DNA of 48,666 bases from Anaerolineae bacterium (GTDB lineage Bacteria > Chloroflexota > Anaerolineae > Aggregatilineales > UBA2796), in contig JAHBVK010000047.1 of the NCBI GenBank assembly GCA_019637555.1, positions 1-48,666 on the forward strand, given 5' to 3'. Within the stretch, counting starts at the first letter, position 1. The number at the start of each line of letters is the position of its first letter. The position numbers were made by a program, and so were the translations under genes. Shown one piece after another: positions 1 to 7,249 of this stretch. The notes beneath the pieces are model-generated. The model made no database searches. It was not told where the DNA came from and saw only the letters and a list, made by a program, of their open reading frames with translations.

Positions 1-2145
1 TCCTTGTACCGCGACTAGACAGGCACACATTTCAACCGTTTGGGCGGTTTGCCAGCGTTCATCCAGTTCACGCAACGTGGTCAAACTCTCTATTAGATGT
101 GTTTTCGCCCGTTCATAATTACCTTGCTCCAGTGCACCTGTCGCCACGTGAGCAAGGACCATTGCCGTGCGCCAAGGGTCATTCTCTGCGCGCATCCGCA
201 TCAGGCTCTCCTCCCACAGCGCACTTGCCGGTTGGATATCGCCCCGCCTGTAGGTCACTGTTCCGAGGAAGTCTAAGGACGCAGCGATTCCGCGTGTATG
301 CCCAATTTCGCGGCGCAGGGACAAGCTCTCTTCTATAAGGGTAGATGCTAGTTCATAATCGCCACGGATCTGGAAGAAGATGCCAAAATCGGCTAATACT
401 TCTGCCAAGCCAGACTTATCTCCAAGTTCTCGAAATAGTGCCACGCTTTCCGCATAATAGGATTCTGTCATGTCCGAGGCACTTATCATGTGGTTAGAGG
501 CTGCCAGCCAATTTAGCGTCTCCGCCCGATGCGCACGCTCCTCCGCGCTGAGTTGACGATTGGCTGTGTTCTGCTCTTGTCGGGCTAGTTGGGCGGCAAT
601 CCAACTACGCCCCTCGCGCAAATAGCCGCGCCGCGCCCAGAATTCGCCAAGTGCCACCGCCATACGTTTCCCTTCTTCACGGATGTTGCCAGTTTCACTC
701 CACCCCAAAACGGCTCGGAAATTAGCAAGGTCAGCTTCCACCCGATCCCACCACAGCTTTTGCTGCGGACCCATCATTCCCTTGTCGGCGGTGTCTGCCA
801 GCCTAATGAAGTAATCCGCATGTTGCCGCTGTAGCGCCTTCAGTTCTCCGCTAGCAGTCAGTTGTTCCAGCGCATATTCGCGGATCGTTTCCAGCATCAT
901 GTAGCGCGGCTCACCATCTGATCGGGTATCTTGCTTCACCAGATTTTTATCCAGCAGTGATGTCATACCATCCAATAGATTCAAGTTCAAGTCTTTCCCA
1001 CAAACGGCGTCAGCAGCTTCTAGCGTCCATCCGCCCACGAATATTCCTAAATGTCGGAACAGAGCCTGTTCTTCTGCGGCGAGCAGTTGATAACTCCAAT
1101 CAATCGCAGCATTCAACGTCCGATGACGCGGCTCAAAGTCATGCAAGCCATCAGATTGCAGCATCAGCCGCCCGTGTAAGCGTTCCAACAGGGCAGCCGG
1201 GGGCAGCACTTTGATCCGTGCCGAGATCAATTCAATTGCCAGCGGCAGTCCGTCAAGCCGCGTACAGATCGCGGCGACGACAGGGGCATTTTCTGAGGTG
1301 AGCAAGAAGTCTGGCTGAACCGTTTGTGCCCGTTCTAGAAACAGGGTCACGGCTGAATAATCGGGGAGCTTATCTACATCAGGCAAATGGGTGAGATCAG
1401 GCATAGCGAGTGGGGATACCGGAATTTGTTGCTCGTGGCGAAGACGTAGCGGTGCGCGACTCGTCGCTAGGATTTTGAGCCAAGGGCAGGCAGCTAGGAG
1501 ATCAGCAATGATCGCCGCTGCCGCCAGAATCTGCTCAAAGTTGTCCAATACCAGAAGGGTTTGCTTACCACGTAGAAATGCTTTCAAACGTTCTAGCGGC
1601 GTTTGCGGACCGACATCCAGGATGCCCAGTAAATTGGCAATCACTGAAGATACAAGGTTCGCATCCGTGATCGCAGCAAGAGCGACGAAGAACACGCCAT
1701 CAGAGAAGTCATCCAGCGCGTCAGCGGCTACTTGCTGCGCCAGTCGCGTTTTGCCAATTCCGGGCGCTCCTATGAGCGTGAGCAAACGCGACTCTCGTTG
1801 TAGCAGCCGCTTGCGTAAGCTAGATACCTCCGGATCTCGCCCAATCAGCGGCGTCGGCTGGAGAGGCAGATTCGTTGAGGCATGAAATGGCGTTCCCCAA
1901 GGCGCAGCAGATTCCGCGGATCCGGTTCTAGCGAACTGGACAAATAAGGCACGTTCAGCAGCAGGAATATTGACGTGTTTAGCAATGAGTTCGGCGATCT
2001 GTTTCGATGGTCGTCGCTCGTGGGCTTCGATTTTATAGAGCGTGCTTACAGCACAGCCGATTCGTACTGCCAAGTCTTCCTGCGTGAGGTCGAGCGTTTT
2101 GCGGCGCTGCTTAAGCCACTGACCGAATGAGGATTTGGCAGTCAT
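1..2145 (-). CDS. HTH / NB-ARC / TPR-type regulator, C-terminus outside window
   Basis: This frame is open on the minus strand from an ATG at 2145 to the left edge, giving 715 residues without a stop, so the C-terminus is missing. Residues about 5-60 form an XRE-type helix-turn-helix (FGQWLKQRRKTLDLTQEDLA, then STLYKIE). A STAND NTPase follows: P-loop GAPGIGKT at 126-133, Walker B LLVLDNFEQ near 197-205, an ATSRAPL sensor and a DGLPLAIEL motif. The C-terminal third (SLRREIGHTRGIAASLDFLG and similar) looks like TPR helices. Known relatives are signal-gated transcription regulators in which ATP binding and TPR ligand sensing control DNA binding; the ligand here is unknown. I chose the ATG at 2145 because GAGG lies just upstream and family members start directly before FGxWLKxRRK. 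In-frame ATGs at 2208 and 2199 are alternatives. Confidence 0.85.
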   Translation of the reverse strand, partial: MTAKSSFGQWLKQRRKTLDLTQEDLAVRIGCAVSTLYKIEAHERRPSKQIAELIAKHVNIPAAERALFVQFARTGSAESAAPWGTPFHASTNLPLQPTPLIGRDPEVSSLRKRLLQRESRLLTLIGAPGIGKTRLAQQVAADALDDFSDGVFFVALAAITDANLVSSVIANLLGILDVGPQTPLERLKAFLRGKQTLLVLDNFEQILAAAAIIADLLAACPWLKILATSRAPLRLRHEQQIPVSPLAMPDLTHLPDVDKLPDYSAVTLFLERAQTVQPDFLLTSENAPVVAAICTRLDGLPLAIELISARIKVLPPAALLERLHGRLMLQSDGLHDFEPRHRTLNAAIDWSYQLLAAEEQALFRHLGIFVGGWTLEAADAVCGKDLNLNLLDGMTSLLDKNLVKQDTRSDGEPRYMMLETIREYALEQLTASGELKALQRQHADYFIRLADTADKGMMGPQQKLWWDRVEADLANFRAVLGWSETGNIREEGKRMAVALGEFWARRGYLREGRSWIAAQLARQEQNTANRQLSAEERAHRAETLNWLAASNHMISASDMTESYYAESVALFRELGDKSGLAEVLADFGIFFQIRGDYELASTLIEESLSLRREIGHTRGIAASLDFLGTVTYRRGDIQPASALWEESLMRMRAENDPWRTAMVLAHVATGALEQGNYERAKTHLIESLTTLRELDERWQTAQTVEMCACLVAVQG

Positions 2146-2221
2146 TCCAGCCTCGACATTGAAGAAGGCGTTAACAGTTAATCCTAGCTCAAAATTCATT
2201 CCGTCCATACGTAATGCGGGC

Positions 2222-2241
2222 TTTTGTCCACTATTTGTCCA
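2222..2241. promoter_or_regulatory. Direct repeat TTTGTCCA x2, possible operator
   Basis: Two copies of TTTGTCCA lie 11 bp apart, one helical turn, between the divergent HTH regulator (minus) and the membrane orphan (plus). The spacing and position suit an operator for autoregulation by the HTH protein. No convincing -35/-10 pair is visible around it, so the function is inferred. Confidence 0.3.
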
Positions 2242-2315
2242 AAAATTCACTCATGAAAGGGAAGCGATAGGCTTCAATAAGCCTAGGGCTAACAATCTCG
2301 TGAGGGAATCGCGGC

Positions 2316-2906
2316 ATGACAAACCCGATATATCGGCTGCACACCGAAGCACAGGATCGAAGTCGCCTCAGCTTTCCTCAAGCATTCGTGCCAATCCCTT
2401 ATCTTCTGGCTGTGTTCGTTATGTGGGTTAGCTTAAGCGTGGTCATCGTTGGCGCACTGGCGTTTGGAAAATACACCTTACCATTAGCCAACCCATTTTC
2501 GATTTATGCTGATATTTTCCCCGGACAGTCCACCAGTTCCATCTCGGCGTGGGGATTTTTGTGCGACACTACCGATGCTTCCTCCTACTCGATTTCGCTA
2601 GAAAAAGAGTGCCGATTTAGTCCGACTACAGGGATATTCTCTCGTGTCGATGTGACAATTTCTGACGACACTATCAACCAGATTTCCTTCATCGTGCGTG
2701 AAAACATATTGAGAATGGGCGACTTCGCACAACTCTCGGAAACAACGGATTTTCGTGTGCTTCACAGCGCGTTGTTTTTCTCTTGGCATGGGAACCTAGG
2801 GATGGCTTCCATCACCTCGACAATCGGGCGTTCTCTGCCGTTTCGGTTTGTCTGGAAGGTGGCCTTCACCGATATGAACTATCCTCCAAAAGCATCGGAT
2901 AGATGA
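2316..2906 (+). CDS. Membrane-anchored protein of unknown function
   Basis: This 196-residue protein is not recognised. One hydrophobic segment at about residues 25-50 (PYLLAVFVMWVSLSVVIVGA) is followed by about 145 mostly polar residues. It could be a signal anchor with an exported domain, although the N-terminal 24 residues carry only a few arginines. The start is supported by GAGGGA about 8 nt upstream of the ATG. The gene is divergent from the HTH/NB-ARC regulator and shares its upstream region, so co-regulation is possible. It ends shortly before the T-box promoter. A competing frame (2135-2431) overlaps but shows no protein-like features. Confidence 0.55.
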   Translation: MTNPIYRLHTEAQDRSRLSFPQAFVPIPYLLAVFVMWVSLSVVIVGALAFGKYTLPLANPFSIYADIFPGQSTSSISAWGFLCDTTDASSYSISLEKECRFSPTTGIFSRVDVTISDDTINQISFIVRENILRMGDFAQLSETTDFRVLHSALFFSWHGNLGMASITSTIGRSLPFRFVWKVAFTDMNYPPKASDR

Positions 2907-2928
2907 AATATTTCTGTTGCAGCCACAA

Positions 2929-2958
2929 TTGACGACACCTGTTGAGCAGTGCTATACT
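2929..2958 (+). promoter_or_regulatory. Sigma70-like promoter of the T-box/methyltransferase/valS operon
   Basis: TTGACG (2929-2934) and TATACT (2953-2958) are separated by 18 bp, placing the transcript start near 2965, just before T-box stem I. A perfect inverted repeat GAGCAGT-5-ACTGCTC (2944-2962) covers the -10 and could be a repressor site. Confidence 0.65.
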
Positions 2959-2980
2959 GCTCACAATCAAAAAATCCAAT

Positions 2981-3240
2981 GACTCCGACGGAGAGGAGTA
3001 AGCGGATCGCACGCTGCGCCAGAGAGGTTGACCCACAGGCTGAAAGGTCACCACGAGCTTGCACCGCCGAACGTCGCTCCTGAGTCGATGCACCGAATAA
3101 GTACCAGTAAGTGCGTCCGGGTCAGCCCGTTACAGCGTCGAGGGTCAGCATGATCACAAATGTCGTGCTGGAAACCGGGTGGTACCGCGAAAGATGAACG
3201 CCTTTCGTCCCAGTGTTGGAGACGAGAGGCGTTTTTGTTT
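2981..3240 (+). promoter_or_regulatory. T-box riboswitch, valine specific (GUC specifier)
   Basis: The leader RNA has the full T-box layout. Stem I closes with GACTC (2981) pairing to GAGTC (ending 3086) and contains a K-turn-like CCGACGGAG. The apical AGAGAG...GGCTGAAAGG elements lie around 3021-3048. The specifier loop sits on the 3' side with AAC followed by GTC (3073-3075), a valine codon. The T-box motif GGGTGGTACCGCG lies at 3177-3189; its UGGU bulge can pair with the ACCA end of an uncharged tRNA-Val. A terminator hairpin follows. Family knowledge: uncharged tRNA stabilises the antiterminator and allows read-through. The downstream genes are a methyltransferase and valS, which fits the specifier. 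Confidence 0.92.
3198..3240 (+). terminator. T-box regulated intrinsic terminator
   Basis: ACGCCTTTCGTC (3198-3209) pairs with GACGAGAGGCGT (3221-3232) with one G-U pair, followed by TTTTGTTT. The 5' arm begins 8 nt after the T-box motif, as expected for mutually exclusive terminator and antiterminator folds. Confidence 0.9.
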
Positions 3241-3283
3241 GTCAAGTTGGGCTTGGCACGGCACAGCAAGGTTAAGGTAGGCA

Positions 3284-4069
3284 ATGCCTGCAAACGAAAC
3301 GATGGATTACTACAACGCCGTCGCTGAGGAATACGAGTATTTTTACCGCGATTGGGAAGCGGCGATGCAGCGCGACGGTGCTGATCTGCGGCGACTGTTT
3401 AAGGATCGTCAGGTGGCGATCAAGCGCGTGCTAGATGCTTCCTGCGGCACAGGTACGCAGTCTATCGCACTGGCAAAGCTCGGCTACGAAGTTACCGCGA
3501 TGGACCCGAGCCGCAACATGCTGCACAAAGCACGGCAGAACGCTCTCAAGTACAACGTGGGCGACAAGATCTCCATCGGACGGGCGAACTTCTTGAACCT
3601 GCCGCGTGCCGTCACAGGACCATTCGACGCGGTGATTACTAAAGGGAATTCGCTGCCGCATCTACTTCAGGACGATCAGCTACAGGCGGCGATCAGCAAC
3701 TTCTATAACCTGCTACGCCCCGGCGGATTAGTGGTGATCGGGATACGTGACTACGACTTCATGATGGAGGATCGCGCCCGCTTCGTACCACGCCAGTACC
3801 ATGAGGGCGATGGTGACGAGAAGGACTACATTCTGTTCGATGTCTGGGACTGGGATGACGGACCGCCAGTAACCGTCACCTTCAATACCTTCATCGTTAG
3901 CGGCAAGGACAAGCAGTATCAAGTGAACAAGCAGTCGGTCAAGTACCGCGCACTTAAGCAGGAAGAACTGGAAAAGATGATGAAGCAAGCGGGCTTCATC
4001 GATCTCAAAGTTGAGACACAGCATTGGGAACTCGTAGCGACGGCAATTAAACCAGCAGCCGAAGGCTAA
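3284..4069 (+). CDS. Class I SAM-dependent methyltransferase
   Basis: The 261-residue protein carries a Rossmann-type SAM-binding core: motif I LDASCGTGTQSIALAKLG near residues 49-66, the acidic loop VTAMDPS, a motif IV stretch FDAVITKGNSLPHL, and LLRPGGLVVIGIRD as motif V/VI. The N-terminal MDYYNAVAEEYEYFY resembles glycine/sarcosine-type and related small-molecule methyltransferases, but the substrate cannot be told from sequence. It is the first gene behind the valine T-box and ends 29 nt before valS, so both should be made from one leader-controlled transcript. A weak AAGGTAGG precedes the ATG; a second in-frame ATG at 3302 is an alternative start. Its link to tRNA-Val charging is unexplained. 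Confidence 0.85.
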   Translation: MPANETMDYYNAVAEEYEYFYRDWEAAMQRDGADLRRLFKDRQVAIKRVLDASCGTGTQSIALAKLGYEVTAMDPSRNMLHKARQNALKYNVGDKISIGRANFLNLPRAVTGPFDAVITKGNSLPHLLQDDQLQAAISNFYNLLRPGGLVVIGIRDYDFMMEDRARFVPRQYHEGDGDEKDYILFDVWDWDDGPPVTVTFNTFIVSGKDKQYQVNKQSVKYRALKQEELEKMMKQAGFIDLKVETQHWELVATAIKPAAEG

Positions 4070-4098
4070 GGTAAGAGTAAGGGAGCAACAGGAGACTC

Positions 4099-6756
4099 AT
4101 GACCACAACGCCAACACAGGAAATGCCCAAGAACTTCAACTTCGCGGAAGCGGAAACCCGCCTTTATGCGGCGTGGGAGAAGCAAGGTTACTTCAAACCG
4201 GAAGTCGCGCCAGCGGATGCCAAACCCTTCGTGATCGCTATCCCGCCGCCTAACGTGACGGGGGAGCTGCATCTCGGACACGCCATGTTCGTCAGCCTCG
4301 AAGATTTGATGATCCGCTACGAACGGATGCGCGGCAAGGCAGCGCTGTGGATTCCCGGCACCGATCACGCAGGTATCGCTACGCAGTTGCAGGTGGAACG
4401 CTTACTCCGCAGCGAGGGAACAAGTCGCGAGGAAGTGGGACGCGAGGAATTTCTGCACCGCACATGGGAGTGGAAAGAGAAGTACGGCGGCGCGATCATC
4501 AACCAGCTACGGCGTATGGGCGCAAGCTGCGATTGGGATCGGCTGCGCTTCACGCTGGACGAAACGCTCTCCAAAGCGGTGCGCGAGGCATTCATCACCT
4601 TGTGGGATCAAGGGCTGCTGTATCGCGGTCCGCGCTTGATCAACTGGAGTCCGGGGCTGCAAACCGCCGTTAGCGATCTGGAAGTGGAGCGCGAGGAAGA
4701 AACGGTCACGCTGTACTACTTCAAGTACATGATCGACGGCACGGATGAGTACATCCCCGTCGCCACGATTCGCCCTGAGACGATCCTCGGTGATACGGCA
4801 GTGGCGGTGCATCCCGAAGATCCACGCTACGAGCGATTTATCGGCAAGCGGGCGCGTGTTCCCATGACGGATCGTACAGTGCCAGTGATCGCTGACGACT
4901 ACGTGGAGCGTGAGTTCGGCACGGGCGGCTTGAAGGTGACTCCCGCCCACGACTTCAACGACTACGAACTGGCGCAGCGCCACAACCTACCAGTCATCAA
5001 CATCATGAACAAAGATGCCAGCCTCAACGAGAACGGCGGCAAGTATGCAGGCATGGATCGCTACGAAGCGCGCAAGCAACTGTGGGCGGATATGGAAGCG
5101 GCGGGGCTGACCATCAAGACCGAGCCGTACACCACCACCATCCCCCGTACTCAGCGTGGTGGCGAAGTGGTTGAGCCGATGATCAGCACGCAGTGGTTCG
5201 TCAAGATGGAACCGTTGGCGGCGAAGGGATTGGAAGCAGTACGCGACGGGCGGATCAAGATCGTGCCGGATCGCTTCGAGAAGGTCTACTTCGGCTGGCT
5301 GGAGAACATCAAAGACTGGTGTATCAGCCGCCAATTGTGGTGGGGGCATCGGATTCCAGCGTTCTACTGTCCCAATGGACATATCACTGTGGAGCGCGAT
5401 AGTCCAGTCAAGTGCGCCACCTGCGGCAGCACGGAACTGGTGCAAGATGATGACGTGCTGGATACGTGGTTCAGCAGCGGCTTGTGGCCCTTCAGCACGC
5501 TTGGCTGGCCCCAGCAGACGCCCGATCTGCTGCGCTACTATCCGACGGATGTGCTGGAAACAGGCTACGACATCTTGTTCTTCTGGGTGGCACGCATGAT
5601 CATGCAGGGGTTGTGGCTGACCGACAAAATCCCCTTCCACACCGTCTATCTGCACGGTCTGGTGCGCGATAAGAACGGCGAGAAGATGAGCAAGACCAAA
5701 GGTAACGTCATCGATCCGCTGATCATGATGGATAAGTTCGGCACGGACTCGCTGCGCTATACGTTGATCACGGGCGGCACACCGGGCAATGATCAGAACA
5801 TTTCGGAGGAGCGCATCGAGTACGGGCGCAACTTCGGCAACAAGCTGTGGCAGATGTCCCGCTTCGTGATCACCAATCTAGGCGAGAGCTACAGCTTCAC
5901 AGCGCCCGATCCTGCCAAGCTAGATGTGCCGTCACGCTGGATCCTGAGCCGACTCAACGGCTTGATCGCCAGTGTGCAGCGGTTGTTTGATACTTACCAG
6001 TACGGCGAGGCGGGGCGGCAAATCAAGGACTTCTTGTGGGAGGAGTTTGCCGACTGGTACGTGGAGATCAGCAAGGATGCGCTGTACGGCAAGGATGAGG
6101 ACGCCAAGAAGCGGACACGCGATGTACTGGTGCAGGTGATCGATACCGCGCTGCGCTTGCTGCATCCGTTCATCCCCTTCATCACCGAGGAAATCTGGCA
6201 GTATGTGCCCGCTACCGAGAGCGAACGCAAGCCGTTGATCCTGAGCCAGTGGGCGACGAGCAATGCCGCGTTCCTCAATCCGGCAGCAGAGGCGGAGATG
6301 GACACGATCCGTGATCTGGTGGTCAAGGTGCGGCAGGTGCGGCTCGATTACAACGTGGAGCCGAGCAAGCGGATCGAGGCGCTGGTTGGTGGTAGTGGGT
6401 TGGCAGCGACAGTGGCGGCGAATCCGCAGATCTTCGCGCGGTTGTGCAATGTCGAGCGCATGGACGGCATCAGTAACGGCGGCACGCCCGATAACGCGGC
6501 GGTGATCGCTTCCGGTGAGGTGACGCTGTACCTGCCGCTGGCGGGCATGGTGGACTTGGGGGCAGAGCGCGAACGCTTGCTCAAGGAGTTGGAATCGGTC
6601 AAGGCGCAGATCGACCAGAAGGAGAAGTTGCTCGGCAATGAGGGCTTCACCAGCCGCGCCAAGCCCGATGTGGTGCAGCGCGAACGGGATAAGCTGGCTG
6701 AATTGGCGGCAACGAGGGCAAGTGTGGAGGCGCGGCTAGAGGCGCTGCCGAGCTAA
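4099..6756 (+). CDS. valS: Valyl-tRNA synthetase
   Basis: This 885-residue class Ia aminoacyl-tRNA synthetase attaches valine to tRNA-Val in the cytoplasm. The HIGH signature appears as HLGH (residues 58-61) after PPPNVTGEL, and the KMSKS loop as KMSKT (529-533). Between them lies the CP1 editing domain (TIRPETILGDTAVAVHPEDP), and a zinc-ribbon-like CPNGH...CATCG segment follows at about 427-448. The anticodon-binding domain follows (FADWYVEISKD), with a C-terminal coiled coil (LLKELESVKAQIDQKEKLL) typical of ValRS. Length is normal for the family. GGAG lies about 9 nt upstream of the ATG. The gene is second in the T-box-controlled operon, and the GUC specifier independently supports valine as the amino acid. 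An intrinsic terminator follows. Confidence 0.97.
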   Translation: MTTTPTQEMPKNFNFAEAETRLYAAWEKQGYFKPEVAPADAKPFVIAIPPPNVTGELHLGHAMFVSLEDLMIRYERMRGKAALWIPGTDHAGIATQLQVERLLRSEGTSREEVGREEFLHRTWEWKEKYGGAIINQLRRMGASCDWDRLRFTLDETLSKAVREAFITLWDQGLLYRGPRLINWSPGLQTAVSDLEVEREEETVTLYYFKYMIDGTDEYIPVATIRPETILGDTAVAVHPEDPRYERFIGKRARVPMTDRTVPVIADDYVEREFGTGGLKVTPAHDFNDYELAQRHNLPVINIMNKDASLNENGGKYAGMDRYEARKQLWADMEAAGLTIKTEPYTTTIPRTQRGGEVVEPMISTQWFVKMEPLAAKGLEAVRDGRIKIVPDRFEKVYFGWLENIKDWCISRQLWWGHRIPAFYCPNGHITVERDSPVKCATCGSTELVQDDDVLDTWFSSGLWPFSTLGWPQQTPDLLRYYPTDVLETGYDILFFWVARMIMQGLWLTDKIPFHTVYLHGLVRDKNGEKMSKTKGNVIDPLIMMDKFGTDSLRYTLITGGTPGNDQNISEERIEYGRNFGNKLWQMSRFVITNLGESYSFTAPDPAKLDVPSRWILSRLNGLIASVQRLFDTYQYGEAGRQIKDFLWEEFADWYVEISKDALYGKDEDAKKRTRDVLVQVIDTALRLLHPFIPFITEEIWQYVPATESERKPLILSQWATSNAAFLNPAAEAEMDTIRDLVVKVRQVRLDYNVEPSKRIEALVGGSGLAATVAANPQIFARLCNVERMDGISNGGTPDNAAVIASGEVTLYLPLAGMVDLGAERERLLKELESVKAQIDQKEKLLGNEGFTSRAKPDVVQRERDKLAELAATRASVEARLEALPS

Positions 6757-6780
6757 CTGGATAGCCGATAGTGGGGCAAA

Positions 6781-6830
6781 AAAGCGCCTGAAGTTGGCAG
6801 GGAATACAGGGCGGTTTCAGGCGCTTTGTT
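6781..6830 (+). terminator. Intrinsic terminator after valS
   Basis: AAAGCGCCTGAA (6781-6792) pairs with TTCAGGCGCTTT (6816-6827), loop 23 nt, 24 nt after the valS stop codon. The T-run is short but the stem is perfect. Confidence 0.75.
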
Positions 6831-6874
6831 GGTGAGTGTTGGGAATCGGGTAGTAGATTCCAACGGGCGAAAGA

Positions 6875-6920
6875 CCCTCATCCCCTGCCCTCATCCTGCA
6901 AGCGGGAGAGGATGATCTGG
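6875..6920 (+). repeat. Dispersed intergenic repeat, family A copy 1
   Basis: The run from CCCTCATCCCCTGCC through CAAGCGGGAGAGGATGATC recurs in inverse orientation at 46690-46734 with only a few changes. Shorter relatives lie at 21322-21364 and 35022-35060. All sit between genes, and part of each can fold back on itself. Confidence 0.7.
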
Positions 6921-7249
6921 ATCGGGAAAATGTCAGCCCAAATTCTGATTGGAAAATATGAGGTGCAATAAAAGGGAGGCTTGGAGAAATTCCACATCTT
7001 CAAGACTCGTCTTTTACCGACTATTTCATATCAAAATTGACACAAACGTAGTTTTGGTATCGAGAATCAGATGGATGATGAAAAGGAGCAGCAGGTGGTG
7101 CAATTGGAATCTACCAACATGCCGAGTCGGGAGTTAGTGTATTTATGCTGGCTCTCAGCCTCCGAACATAATTGCGTTGAAAGTAAAGTTTTCATTAGGC
7201 AAGAGTAGATTTGCATTATCAATCTTGCCAACACTGGGATTACAGCAGC
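6921..7249. other. Gene-poor AT-rich stretch between valS and the TIR gene
   Basis: No clear gene is seen. A 45-codon open frame runs from ATG 7071 to TAG 7208 on the plus strand (starts MDDEKEQQVVQLES), with TTGACA at 7037-7042 upstream but no good -10 or ribosome site. It resembles nothing known to me and may be chance. Base composition drops here, marking the edge of the AT-rich TIR region. Confidence 0.3.

Noticed and set aside
4987..5655. Antisense open frame inside valS
   Set aside because: The valS frame is certain from HIGH/KMSKT motifs; this is a shadow.
7071..7208. 45-codon open frame in the AT-rich gap
   Set aside because: It has only a -35-like TTGACA and no -10, ribosome site or recognisable motif. 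It is kept as a note, not a gene.
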